Shown: positions 1-7,138, numbered from the stretch's first letter. The stretch: 14,296 bases of DNA from Sphingobium sp. (GCA_030148625.1 JASBTC010000341.1:1-14296), one strand, 5' to 3'. Notes: generated by a model not told the origin, from the sequence alone. Program-made: numbers and translations.

Positions 1-55
1 CCGCTATCGGCCGAAGCTGACCCATGTCGAGGGCATGCCGATGTTCCTCTACTGA
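1..55 (+). CDS. 3' end of an unidentified gene (partial)
   Basis: Reading from base 2, the frame gives a short tail ending RPKLTHVEGMPMFLY and a TGA stop at 53-55. Only about 17 codons lie in the window, so the family cannot be recognised. The G/C-biased codons and the clean stop just before the tRNA leader suggest a genuine gene end rather than chance. No function is proposed. Confidence 0.55.
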   Translation, partial: RYRPKLTHVEGMPMFLY

Positions 56-92
56 GGCGCCGGGCGGCCACCAGATATTTGTGACTAGGCCA

Positions 93-119
93 TTGCGCGC
101 CGCCAATCGCTTTGCTAGT
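93..119 (+). promoter_or_regulatory. possible promoter of tRNA-Leu
   Basis: TTGCGC (93-98) is followed after 15 nt by GCTAGT (114-119), roughly 48 nt before the mature tRNA. The boxes only loosely match a housekeeping sigma promoter and the spacing is short. The call depends mainly on position between the upstream gene end and the tRNA. Confidence 0.3.
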
Positions 120-136
120 GGCGCGGGCCTACCAGC

Positions 137-154
137 ATCCCGGCCCGCCGGGAT
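137..154 (+). other. 7-bp hairpin in the tRNA 5' leader
   Basis: ATCCCGG (137-143) pairs perfectly with CCGGGAT (148-154) around a four-base loop, ending 12 nt before the tRNA. No T run follows, so it does not look like a standard intrinsic terminator of the upstream gene. It may be leader structure removed during 5' processing of the precursor tRNA, or may act on the upstream transcript. Confidence 0.4.
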
Positions 155-166
155 TCTACTCGGTGT

Positions 167-253
167 GCGGTCGTGGCGGAACTGGTAGACGCGCAACGTT
201 GAGGTCGTTGTGGGCGAAAGCCCGTGGAAGTTCGAGTCTTCTCGACCGCACCA
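167..253 (+). tRNA. tRNA-Leu (anticodon GAG)
   Basis: A complete type II tRNA. The acceptor stem GCGGTCG (167-173) pairs with CGACCGC (243-249), followed by discriminator A250 and an encoded CCA (251-253). The D stem is GCG/CGC (176-178/190-192). The anticodon stem CAACG/CGTTG (194-198/206-210) carries the loop TTGAGGT with anticodon GAG at 201-203, reading CUC and CUU leucine codons. A long variable arm (211-225, GGGC-GAAA-GCCC) is characteristic of tRNA-Leu/Ser/Tyr. The T stem is GGAAG/CTTCT with loop TTCGAGT. All stems are fully paired, so the gene looks functional. Confidence 0.97.
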
Positions 254-283
254 ATCCCTTCGGACACCCGAAATCCGATTTAT

Positions 284-313
284 CGCAGACTGCGGGCAAC
301 CGCCTGCGGCTTT
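284..313 (+). terminator. probable terminator of the tRNA-Leu transcript
   Basis: CGCAG (284-288) pairs with CTGCG (304-308). Inside it GCGG (292-295) pairs with CCGC (300-303) around a GCAA tetraloop, leaving a three-base bulge (289-291). A modest pyrimidine/T stretch (CTTTCCCT) begins at 310. Its position about 30 nt after the tRNA fits an intrinsic terminator, but the T tract is weak. I see nothing further that is convincing between here and the polyketide synthase gene. Confidence 0.4.
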
Positions 314-411
314 CCCTCACGAAGCCGTGGGCTGCATCCCTTTCGGCGTCTGGCGCGTTGCGCTATGAAACGGATTGGATGCGCCCAGGGGAAAGAGCGC
401 AGTCGCCAAAA

Positions 412-417
412 AGAAGG
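412..417 (+). promoter_or_regulatory. ribosome binding site that selects the TTG start of the polyketide synthase
   Basis: AGAAGG lies 8 nt before the TTG at 426. An upstream in-frame TTG at 375 has no comparable site. It would add 17 residues, many of them lysine and alanine, before the family's usual N-terminus. Confidence 0.5.
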
Positions 418-425
418 CTGCCTGC

Positions 426-1490
426 TTGACCACCTATCTCAATGCCATCGGCACAGCCGTTCCCGATCATGACATCCATGCGGCCTTTATCGGCTGGGCC
501 GAGGAACAGCTCGAACCGCGCAAGCAGCTGCTGTTCAGCCGCATGGCCGGCCGATCGGGGATCGCGCATCGCTGGTCGGTGCTGCCGCGCGCGACCGATG
601 GCGGATCGCCGATCGAACCCGGCGGCTTCTATGCCTCCGATCCGCTGCCGCCCACATCGGCGCGGATGGCGCTCTATGCCGATGCCGCGCCCGCACTGGC
701 GATGAAGGCGGTTGCGGCACTGGGCGACAATTTCGTTCCACAGGCGATCACGCATCTGGTGGTCGCGAGCTGCACCGGCTTCACCGCGCCGGGCGTCGAT
801 CAGATGATTGCGGCCCGGTTCGGCCTTTCGCCCGATGTCGAGCGGCTGCTTGTCGGCTTCATGGGCTGCTACGCCGCCGTCACCGCCTTGCGGGCCGCGC
901 GGCACATCGTCCGCTCCGAGCCGGACGCGCATGTACTGGTCGTCACCGTCGAGCTTTGCTCGCTCCATTTGCGGCCGATGGACGAGATCGAGCCGTTGCT
1001 CGCGGGATTGCTGTTCGGTGACGGCGCCGCGGCGGCGATCGTCAGCGGCGAGCCCCATGGCATGACGCTCGGTGACGGTTTTTCGGTGACGCTGGAGCAT
1101 TCGGAGTCGCTGATCACCTGGGCGATCGGCGATCTGGGCTTTGCGATGACCCTGTCGGGCGAAGTGCCCGGGCGAATCGCGGCCGCGCTTGCCGAGGACG
1201 AAACGCGTGACCGGCTGACCGGCGGACGCGCGCCCGATGCGATCGACCATTGGGCGGTCCATGCCGGCGGTCGCTCGATCCTCGATGCCGTCGAGCACGG
1301 CCTGTCGCTGCCCGCCACGGCCCTGGCAGATTCGCGCGACGTGCTTCATGCTTTCGGCAACATGTCGTCCTCGACGCTGATGTTCGTGCTTGCCGCCGTG
1401 CTTCGGCGCGGCGTGACCGGGCCGGGCATCGCACTGGCCTTCGGCCCCGGCCTGGCCGCCGAGGGCTTCGCCTTCGGACCTGTTGCATGA
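426..1490 (+). CDS. type III polyketide synthase (chalcone/alkylpyrone synthase family)
   Basis: A 354-residue homodimer-type ketosynthase that condenses an acyl-CoA starter with malonyl-CoA units and cyclises the chain without an acyl carrier protein. The catalytic triad is visible: Cys116 in VASCTGFTAPG, His279 in VHAGGRSILD and Asn312 in FGNMSSSTL. The GFMGCYAAVTALRAA and LLFGDGAAAAIV stretches are also typical of the family. The length is slightly shorter than plant chalcone synthase (about 390) and normal for bacterial members. The start is taken as TTG 426 because of the AGAAGG site and because the protein then begins MTTYLNAIGTAVP; TTG 375 is the alternative. The stop overlaps the next ATG as ATGA (1487-1490), so it is translationally coupled to the methyltransferase. 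The family and catalytic residues are secure. The product (pyrone, resorcinol or phloroglucinol type) cannot be read from sequence. Confidence 0.93.
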   Translation: MTTYLNAIGTAVPDHDIHAAFIGWAEEQLEPRKQLLFSRMAGRSGIAHRWSVLPRATDGGSPIEPGGFYASDPLPPTSARMALYADAAPALAMKAVAALGDNFVPQAITHLVVASCTGFTAPGVDQMIAARFGLSPDVERLLVGFMGCYAAVTALRAARHIVRSEPDAHVLVVTVELCSLHLRPMDEIEPLLAGLLFGDGAAAAIVSGEPHGMTLGDGFSVTLEHSESLITWAIGDLGFAMTLSGEVPGRIAAALAEDETRDRLTGGRAPDAIDHWAVHAGGRSILDAVEHGLSLPATALADSRDVLHAFGNMSSSTLMFVLAAVLRRGVTGPGIALAFGPGLAAEGFAFGPVA

Positions 1491-2185
1491 CAGACCTTGC
1501 CGTCCGCGCCCTGCAAGAGGAGCGGATGGACGATCCCGCGCTCCCGCCCGCAACCTATGCGGCGGTGATGCGCGATCTGGCCGTGGTCAATCGGGTGACG
1601 ATGGCGCGGCGGCCAACGCTCGCTTTCCTCGCCCATGCTCTCGCCGGGCGGCGCGCATTCAGGCTGCTCGACGTCGGCTTCGGCGACGGCGACATGCTGC
1701 GTGCGATCGCGCGCTGGGCGGCGCGGCGCGGCATCGCCGCCGATCTGGTCGGAATCGATCTCAATCCCAGCAGCGCGCCGGCCGCGCGCGCGCATACCCC
1801 GCCCGGCCTGGCGATCGACTGGCGGACGGGCGACTATGCAGCGCTTGCCGGCGGCGGATTCGATCTGGTGATCTCGAGCCTGGTCGCGCATCATATGACG
1901 CACGACCAGCTGATCGCCTTTCTGCGCTTCATGGAAAGCGAGGCGCGCATCGGCTGGCTCGTCAACGATCTCCACCGCCATCGCTTCGCCTATGCCGGTT
2001 TTCCGCTGCTCGCGCGGATCATGCGCTGGCATCCCATCGTCCGGCATGACGGCAGGCTGTCGATCGCGCGATCCTATCGCCCCGCCGAATGGCCGCCGAT
2101 CCTGGCCGAGGCCGGGATCGACGACGGCGCGGCACGGATATTCCGCGCCTTTCCCTATCGGCTATGCGTCGCGCGGCTGCGCTGA
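1487..2185 (+). CDS. class I SAM-dependent methyltransferase of the polyketide operon
   Basis: A 232-residue Rossmann-type methyltransferase. Motif I is LLDVGFGDGD (residues 60-69), followed by LVGIDLNP as the acidic strand-2 motif and by DLVISSLVAHHMT as motif IV/post-IV. The C-terminal part carries LVNDLHRHRFAYAGF, which I associate with methyltransferases placed next to chalcone-synthase-like genes. The likely role is O- or C-methylation of the polyketide made by the preceding enzyme; this is inferred from position. The reading frame stays open far upstream inside the synthase gene, but the ATG at 1487 in the ATGA overlap is the natural start. Its 3' end overlaps the flavoprotein gene by 22 nt. 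There is no membrane segment, so it is presumably cytosolic. Confidence 0.9.
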   Translation: MTDLAVRALQEERMDDPALPPATYAAVMRDLAVVNRVTMARRPTLAFLAHALAGRRAFRLLDVGFGDGDMLRAIARWAARRGIAADLVGIDLNPSSAPAARAHTPPGLAIDWRTGDYAALAGGGFDLVISSLVAHHMTHDQLIAFLRFMESEARIGWLVNDLHRHRFAYAGFPLLARIMRWHPIVRHDGRLSIARSYRPAEWPPILAEAGIDDGAARIFRAFPYRLCVARLR

Positions 2186-3288
2186 TCGCCGGCGGCGGCC
2201 CGGCCGGCGCTGCTGCGGCGATCGCCTTGGCGCGTACCGGTCACGCGCCGCTGTTGATCGAACGCAATCGCGAGACCGGCGATGCGCTGTGCGGCGGCTT
2301 CCTGAGCTGGCGCACGCGCGACGCGCTGGATCGGCTCGGCATCGACCGCGTGGCGCTTGGCGGCCATCCCATCGCGCGCGTCCGTGTCTTCGCAGCGGGC
2401 GGATGCGGGGAAGCGCCATTGCCGGGCGGAGCGGTCGGCGTGTCGCGACGGCGGCTCGACGGCCTGTTGCTGGCGCGCGCCGAAGCCGAAGGTGCGGCGA
2501 TCGAGCGCGGCATCGCGATCCGGTCGGCCAGCCCAGGATCGGTCGAGCTCGCCGACGGCGCGACAATCGCCAGCGAGACGCTGCTCCTCGCCACCGGCAA
2601 GCATGACTGTCGCGGCTTGGCCCGCCCCAGACCCCCCGGCGATCCCGCGCTCGGGCTCCGGCGCCGGATCGCGCCCGTCACGGCACTGCGCCGGCTGGTC
2701 GGCGATGCGATCGAGCTTCATCTGTTCCGCGGCGGCTATGCCGGCCTGTTGCTGCAAGAGGATGGCAGCGCCAATCTGTGCATGGCCGTGCGCAAGTCGC
2801 GGCTGGCCGAAGCGGGCGGCGATCCGGACCGGTTGATGGCAGCGCTGGCCGCAGAATCGCCCGCGCTCGCCGAGCGCCTGGGTTTTGCGCAAGGGGTGGC
2901 GGTGTTCGATGCGGTCGGATCGGTGCCCTATGGCTGGCGCGCCCACGACACCCGGCCCGGCATCTTCCGGCTGGGCGATCAGGCCGCCGTCATTCCCTCG
3001 CTTGCCGGCGAAGGCATCGGCATCGCACTGGCGAGCGGCATGCTGGCGGCCGAACATTGGCTGCGCACCGGCCCGTCGGGCGCCGCGCAATTCCAGGCTG
3101 CGCTCGCCGCGATCACCGCACGACCGGTCCGCGTCGCCGCGCTGGTCGCCGCGACCGCCGACAGCCGGCCGGGCCGACGCTGGGGCCCGAAGCTGATCTC
3201 CGCACTGCCCGGGCTCGCAGCATTGCTCGCACGCGCGACGCGGATCGCCGCCCCACCCTTGACCGCGCGTGTCGGCGGTACCAGATGA
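2164..3288 (+). CDS. FAD-dependent oxidoreductase (geranylgeranyl reductase / aromatic hydroxylase-like)
   Basis: A 374-residue group A-type flavoprotein. The N-terminal dinucleotide fold has GGGPAG at residues 10-15 and Glu33 ending the second strand as the ribose contact. [13 protein letters not shown] and [12 protein letters not shown] follow, then a LLATGKHD strand. The second FAD motif, [11 protein letters not shown] with Asp272, is followed by [11 protein letters not shown]. The segment [19 protein letters not shown] resembles geranylgeranyl-reductase-family enzymes, which share the fold with aromatic monooxygenases. So either double-bond reduction or ring hydroxylation of the polyketide is possible. 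The start ATG 2164 lies inside the methyltransferase gene (22 nt overlap), directly before the FAD-binding strand. The open frame continues upstream to 2089, but that part is methyltransferase coding sequence. The stop TGA 3286-3288 overlaps the msrB start. Confidence 0.88.
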   Translation: MRRAAALIAGGGPAGAAAAIALARTGHAPLLIERNRETGDALCGGFLSWRTRDALDRLGIDRVALGGHPIARVRVFAAGGCGEAPLPGGAVGVSRRRLDGLLLARAEAEGAAIERGIAIRSASPGSVELADGATIASETLLLATGKHDCRGLARPRPPGDPALGLRRRIAPVTALRRLVGDAIELHLFRGGYAGLLLQEDGSANLCMAVRKSRLAEAGGDPDRLMAALAAESPALAERLGFAQGVAVFDAVGSVPYGWRAHDTRPGIFRLGDQAAVIPSLAGEGIGIALASGMLAAEHWLRTGPSGAAQFQAALAAITARPVRVAALVAATADSRPGRRWGPKLISALPGLAALLARATRIAAPPLTARVGGTR

Positions 3289-3695
3289 TGCACATGGAAA
3301 AGCTCGATCTTCCCGAAAGCGAATGGCGCAAGCGCCTGTCCCCCGAGCAATATCATGTGCTGCGCGAAGCAGGGACCGAACGGGCCTTCACCGGCATCTA
3401 CAACGATAACAAGGCGCCCGGCACCTATCGCTGCGCCGGTTGCGGCACCGAATTGTTCCGGTCCGACGAGAAATATGATTCGGGATCGGGCTGGCCGAGC
3501 TTCATTGCCCCGGCGAGCACCGACGCCGTCGTCGAACACGCCGATATCAGCCATGGCATGCGCCGCGTCGAGGTTCGCTGCGCGAAGTGCGACGGCCATC
3601 TCGGCCATGTCTTTCCCGACGGACCGGGCGAAAATGGGCTGCGCTATTGCATGAACAGTGCGGCGCTGAATTTCGAGGGGCGCGCAAAGTCCTGA
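3285..3695 (+). CDS. msrB: peptide-methionine (R)-S-oxide reductase MsrB
   Basis: A 136-residue repair enzyme that reduces the R epimer of methionine sulfoxide in proteins, using thioredoxin. Structural zinc is held by two CxxC pairs, Cys50/Cys53 (CAGC) and Cys99/Cys102 (CAKC). The signature GSGWPSF is at 67-73, [10 protein letters not shown] follows, and the catalytic cysteine is Cys122 in RYCMNSAAL. Many homologues, including the E. coli enzyme, read GCGWPSF here; this one has Ser68, so the reducing cycle may differ. Starts at 3285, 3288 and 3294 are all in frame. The first gives an ATGA overlap with the flavoprotein stop, making msrB the fourth gene of the operon. No signal peptide is present, so it should be cytosolic. 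Confidence 0.95.
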   Translation: MMHMEKLDLPESEWRKRLSPEQYHVLREAGTERAFTGIYNDNKAPGTYRCAGCGTELFRSDEKYDSGSGWPSFIAPASTDAVVEHADISHGMRRVEVRCAKCDGHLGHVFPDGPGENGLRYCMNSAALNFEGRAKS

Positions 3696-3705
3696 ATTGG
3701 CCGTA

Positions 3706-3738
3706 CGCGGCGGCGCCTGTCGCGACCGCGCGCTTTTT
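3706..3738 (+). terminator. possible terminator after msrB
   Basis: CGCGG (3706-3710) can pair with CCGCG (3726-3730), and a TTTTT run lies at 3734-3738. The stem is short, the loop is 15 nt, and three bases separate stem from T tract. This is a candidate end point for the polyketide/msrB operon, not a strong one. Confidence 0.3.
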
Positions 3739-3770
3739 CGGTGCAGGAGCGATGCAGTCGCTTGGCACCG
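3739..3770. repeat. hairpin in the leader upstream of the penicillin-binding protein
   Basis: An interrupted palindrome. CGGTGC (3739-3744) pairs with GCACCG (3765-3770), and inside it AGCGA (3748-3752) pairs with TCGCT (3758-3762) around a five-base loop. This gives 11 pairs with one small asymmetric internal loop. It ends 31 nt before the next ATG and no T run follows on either strand, so a simple terminator is unlikely. It could be a degenerate REP element or a 5' UTR structure. Confidence 0.5.
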
Positions 3771-3801
3771 GGGCCAACTCCGCGTAAATCGCTGACGACC
3801 G

Positions 3802-5898
3802 ATGGCTGCACCCCGCAAATCCCCCCGCAAGACGCCGCGCACCTGGCGCAGCACGGTCATCAGGATCATCAAGATCCTGCTGCTGGCCGGACTGGCCGGC
3901 CTGATCGCGCTGGCCGTCGCCGTCGGCATCGCCATGTCGAGCATTCCGAGCTTCGGCGAATTGCAGCGCGACCCCAATGGCCAGATGATCCAGGTCCGCG
4001 CCGCCGATGGATCGATCATCGCCTCGCTCGGCCCCAGCTATGGCGAATGGCTGCGCTATGACGAAATCCCCGATGTCATGGTCGACGCGATGGTTTCGGT
4101 CGAGGATCGGCGGTTTCGCTCGCATCCCGGCGTCGATCCGATCGGCCTTGCGCGCTCGGCCTATGTCCGCGTCCAGCGCGGCCGCTGGGTCCAGGGCGGA
4201 TCGACGATCACCCAGCAGCTTGCGCGCAACATCTTCCTGACCAACGCCCGCACCTTCGGCCGCAAGGCGCGCGAGATGATCCTGGCGCTGGCGATGGAGC
4301 GCAAATTCTCCAAGGACCAGATCCTCGAACTCTATCTCAACAAGGTCTATTTCGGTGGCGGCGCCTATGGCGTCGACGCCGCCAGCCGCCGCTTCTTCGG
4401 CCATGACGCGAAACGGCTGTCGCTGGGCGAGGCCGCGGTGATCGCCGGGCTGGTCAAGGCGCCGTCACGCTATTCACCGACCGCCGACGCCCAGGCCGCG
4501 ATCGACCGCGCCGCCGTCGTGCTCGAAGTGATGCAGGACGCGGGCACGATCACCGCGGCGCAGGCCGCGTCGGTCGATCCCAAGGCGATCAAGCTCGCGC
4601 GCGAGCCGCAGCAGGACAGCGTCCGCTATTTCACCGACTGGGCGCTGCCCCAGCTCGAAATGCTGATCGACGAGACCGAACGGCCGATCGACGTCTGGAC
4701 GACGATCGATCCCGCGATGCAGCGCGCCGCCACCGCCGCGATCATCGCCAATGCGCCCGCCGGCGCGCAGGGCGCGCTGGTCTCGCTCGACCGCGACGGC
4801 GCCGTGCGCGCGATGGTCGGCGGCAAGGACTATGTCTCGTCGATCTACAATCGCGCGACCCAGGCGACGCGCCAGCCGGGTTCGGCATTCAAGCTGTTCG
4901 TCTATCTGGCGGCGCTGGAGAATGGCTACACCCCCGAGACGATGGTTACCGACGAGCCGATCTCGATCAACGGCTGGAGCCCGCGCAACAGTTCGGGCCG
5001 CAATTCGGGCGAGATTTCGCTGCGCACCGCCTTCACCTATTCGATCAACACCGTCGCGGCGAAGATCGGCCAGGAAGTCGGCTTCTCGACGGTGGCCGAC
5101 ATGGCGCGCCGCTTCGGCATCACCACCCCGCTCAACACGCATCCCTCGATGGTGCTCGGCACCGCCGACGTCCGGCTGCTCGACATGACCCGCGCCTATG
5201 CCGCGGTCGCCCATGGCGGCATCGCCGTCACGCCCTATGGCATCACCAAGGTGTCGACCGAGAATGGCGAGCTGCTCTACCAGCACAGGAGCGACGAATC
5301 GCGCGTGCTGGTGGCGCCATGGGTGGCGGCGCAGATGACCGACCTGCTCCAGACCGCGGTAAGCGCCGGCACCGGGCGCGCGGCGCAGATCGGCCGCCCG
5401 GTCGCGGGCAAGACCGGCACGACCAGTTCGAACAAGGATGGCTGGTTCATGGGTTTCTCCAGCGGGCTGACCACCGGCGTGTGGATGGGCCGCGACGATG
5501 CCAAGCGCGTCGGCGGGCTGCAGGGCGGCACCGCCCCGGCGCGCGCCTTTGCCGCATTCATGACGCGCGCGGTGGCCAACCGGCCGATCGAGAAATTCCA
5601 GACCGACGTCACCCTGCCCGAAGAACAGCTCGAGCCCGACGAAGACGCCTATTATGGCGAGCCCGACAACGGCACGACCATGTATGTCGACGAGAATGGC
5701 AACCCTGTCTTCGCGCCCGAAAGCGGCCCGCCGCCCGCCGGCCCCGCAACCGAAGGCCAGGATGTCGAGGCGCCGCAGGCGCTCGACCAGCAATGGCTCG
5801 ACAATGTCCTGGGCGGCCGACAGCAGCCGCAACGCCCGCGCCGTCCCGAGGATGCGCGGGTGCCCGTGCCGGTACCGCCGAACCGTCGCTCATCCTGA
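3802..5898 (+). CDS. class A (bifunctional) penicillin-binding protein, PBP1A family
   Basis: A 698-residue inner-membrane enzyme that polymerises lipid II into glycan strands and cross-links the peptides in the periplasm. A basic cytoplasmic tail is followed by one membrane helix (about residues 22-44). The GT51 glycosyltransferase domain shows Glu101 in SVEDRRFRSHPG, then GGSTITQQLARN (from 133) and KVYFGGGAYGVDAASRRFF. The transpeptidase domain has the SxxK nucleophile Ser361/Lys364 (GSAFK), the SxN motif S414-I-N416 and KTGT at 537-540. The last 90 or so residues form an acidic then proline-rich low-complexity tail. It is shorter than many PBP1A proteins (about 800-850), with no obvious insert domain between the two catalytic domains. 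The start ATG has no clear ribosome site; the reading frame and membrane anchor support it. Confidence 0.95.
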   Translation: MAAPRKSPRKTPRTWRSTVIRIIKILLLAGLAGLIALAVAVGIAMSSIPSFGELQRDPNGQMIQVRAADGSIIASLGPSYGEWLRYDEIPDVMVDAMVSVEDRRFRSHPGVDPIGLARSAYVRVQRGRWVQGGSTITQQLARNIFLTNARTFGRKAREMILALAMERKFSKDQILELYLNKVYFGGGAYGVDAASRRFFGHDAKRLSLGEAAVIAGLVKAPSRYSPTADAQAAIDRAAVVLEVMQDAGTITAAQAASVDPKAIKLAREPQQDSVRYFTDWALPQLEMLIDETERPIDVWTTIDPAMQRAATAAIIANAPAGAQGALVSLDRDGAVRAMVGGKDYVSSIYNRATQATRQPGSAFKLFVYLAALENGYTPETMVTDEPISINGWSPRNSSGRNSGEISLRTAFTYSINTVAAKIGQEVGFSTVADMARRFGITTPLNTHPSMVLGTADVRLLDMTRAYAAVAHGGIAVTPYGITKVSTENGELLYQHRSDESRVLVAPWVAAQMTDLLQTAVSAGTGRAAQIGRPVAGKTGTTSSNKDGWFMGFSSGLTTGVWMGRDDAKRVGGLQGGTAPARAFAAFMTRAVANRPIEKFQTDVTLPEEQLEPDEDAYYGEPDNGTTMYVDENGNPVFAPESGPPPAGPATEGQDVEAPQALDQQWLDNVLGGRQQPQRPRRPEDARVPVPVPPNRRSS

Positions 5899-5910
5899 AG
5901 ATCGATAAGT

Positions 5911-5984
5911 CCGTTTGTCCCGAGCGAAGTCGAGGGACGTTGGGTTTCACGCGGGCGTCCGTCGACTTCGCTCGGGACAAACGG
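5911..5984. repeat. long near-perfect inverted repeat between convergent genes (REP-like)
   Basis: Bases 5911-5933 and 5962-5984 are exact reverse complements (23 nt). After one G/G mismatch the pairing continues for five more base pairs (5935-5939 with 5956-5960), leaving a 16-nt loop. Each arm contains TGTCCCGAGCGAAGTCGA. It fills most of the 102-nt gap between the stop of the penicillin-binding protein and the stop of the metallopeptidase on the other strand. A folded transcript from either side would form the same hairpin, so it could end transcription or protect both 3' ends. The arm sequence is of a type I recall as common in sphingomonad genomes. Confidence 0.85.
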
Positions 5985-6000
5985 TGGGAATCGAACTTCC

Positions 6001-6714
6001 CTATTCCCGTCCCACCCAATGCAGCGCGCTGCCATGCGCGCGGAGCCATGCGCGCGCTTCGTTCGGATCGCCGCCATACAGCTTCGCCGCCAGGGCGTGG
6101 AATGCCGGGCTGTGATCCATATGAATGCGATGGGCGACTTCATGCGCGACCGTCGATCGGCGCACGAAGACCGGCGCCATGATCAGCCGCCAGCTGTAGC
6201 GGATATCGCCGTTCACCGCACAGCTTCCCCAGCGCGCGCGCGGATCGCCGACGCCGATCCGTCCGATGCTGACGCCCGCGACGCCAGCGATCTCCAGCGT
6301 CTCGCGTTCCAGCGTCTCGCGCGCCCGGCGTTTCGCCCAGGCGACGATCCGTGACGTCACGGCGTCACGCGGGCCGCCGAACACGAGACGGCCGGGTTCG
6401 TGATGCACGGTGCGCGCACGATCGGCGTCCCAATCGACCAGCAGATCCTCACCCTCGAAGGGAAACAGGCCGCCGGGCGTGATCGGGCTCGGCTGCGGCA
6501 ATTTCGCCAGCGCCTGCTCCACCCAGGGCCATTGCGCGTCGGCCCAGTTGAGCGCGGGTTTCAGGCTGGCGCGCCATGGCAGCGACAATGTGACCGCGCC
6601 ATTGCGCGGGTCGACGCTCAATCGCATCCGGCGCGCCTGGCGGCTGCGGCGGACGATCAGCGATTGTTCGCGCCCCGGCGGGCCGAACACCGCCTCAGAG
6701 AATGCGGTCGACAA
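6001..6714 (-). CDS. YgjP-like zinc metallopeptidase (DUF45 / M48-type annotation)
   Basis: About 237 residues. The C-terminal zinc-peptidase core is clear: HEVAH at residues 191-195 with Glu192 as the catalytic base, then HMDHSPAFH, where His201 is the probable third zinc ligand. The preceding RARWGSCAVNGDIRYSWRLIMAP is the usual conserved block of the YgjP/DUF45 family. The N-terminal half (VRRSRQARRMRLSVD...) also matches that family. Substrate unknown; no signal peptide or membrane helix, so cytosolic. The open frame extends to an ATG at 6783, deep inside the upstream gene. I prefer TTG 6714, which has GGAG 7 nt upstream and overlaps the YcgN gene by 20 nt. GTG 6690, just after that gene's stop, is the alternative. 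It is last in a three-gene - strand operon. Confidence 0.85.
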   Translation of the reverse strand: MSTAFSEAVFGPPGREQSLIVRRSRQARRMRLSVDPRNGAVTLSLPWRASLKPALNWADAQWPWVEQALAKLPQPSPITPGGLFPFEGEDLLVDWDADRARTVHHEPGRLVFGGPRDAVTSRIVAWAKRRARETLERETLEIAGVAGVSIGRIGVGDPRARWGSCAVNGDIRYSWRLIMAPVFVRRSTVAHEVAHRIHMDHSPAFHALAAKLYGGDPNEARAWLRAHGSALHWVGRE

Positions 6715-7138
6715 TATGATGCTCCAGGTCGCCCGCTTCGGTTTCCGAGACCGTCCAGCCGCGCACCGAGATGCCGGCGGCATGGACCGATTCGGGATCG
6801 CCGCTGACCAGCGGATGCCAGTCGGCCAGCGGTTTTCCCTCGTCGATCAGCCGATAGGCGCAAGTCTCGGGCAGCCAGTCGATCTCACGCAGCAGGCGTG
6901 GGGTCAGGCGCACGCATTCGGGCACGTGCACGCGGCGATGGCGGTAATCGGTGCAAAGGCCGCTGCGGCGGTCGAGCAGCTTGCACGCGACATTGGTCGG
7001 ATGGAGTTCGCCGGTCTCTTCGTCCTCGAGCTTGTGGATGCAGCATTTGCCGCAACCGTCGCACAGGCTTTCCCACTGCTCGCGGCTCATCATCGCGAGC
7101 GAGGTGGTTTCCCAGAAGCGGGTGCCTATTTCACCCAT
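6695..7138 (-). CDS. YcgN/YkgJ-family cysteine cluster protein (UPF0260)
   Basis: 147 residues. The N-terminal part, FWETTSLAMMSREQWESLC, leads into the family cluster CDGCGKCC (Cys26, Cys29, Cys32, Cys33), followed by Cys52, Cys62 and Cys75 and a further cysteine in LPETCAYRL. This spacing is diagnostic of the YkgJ/UPF0260 group, thought to bind metal, possibly zinc or an iron-sulfur centre. No biochemical role is established. The length matches E. coli YcgN (about 150). The start ATG 7138 overlaps the SCO gene stop by 13 nt, and the downstream metallopeptidase start overlaps this gene's end, so the three are probably co-translated. The C-terminal half has no recognisable catalytic motif. 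Confidence 0.9.
   Translation of the reverse strand: MGEIGTRFWETTSLAMMSREQWESLCDGCGKCCIHKLEDEETGELHPTNVACKLLDRRSGLCTDYRHRRVHVPECVRLTPRLLREIDWLPETCAYRLIDEGKPLADWHPLVSGDPESVHAAGISVRGWTVSETEAGDLEHHIVDRIL
6722..6725 (-). promoter_or_regulatory. ribosome binding site favouring the TTG start of the metallopeptidase
   Basis: On the - strand GGAG is separated by 7 nt from TTG at 6714. The rival GTG at 6690 has GAGG only two bases upstream, which is too close for efficient initiation. Confidence 0.4.

Noticed and set aside
112..429. 105-codon + strand frame across the tRNA
   Set aside because: It reads straight through the tRNA-Leu gene and its terminator, and its translation resembles no protein family.
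1250..1486. N-terminal extension of the methyltransferase
   Set aside because: The frame is open upstream but lies inside the polyketide synthase gene. The ATGA overlap at 1487 gives a normal-length methyltransferase.
363..1553. 396-codon open frame on the - strand opposite the polyketide synthase
   Set aside because: The + strand protein has an intact catalytic triad. The - strand translation is Arg/Gly/Ala-rich without any recognisable motif, as expected for antisense frames in GC-rich DNA.
4474..5832. 452-codon - strand open frame opposite the penicillin-binding protein
   Set aside because: It is the mirror of a clearly real transpeptidase domain; its composition is low-complexity Arg/Gly/His with no family signature.
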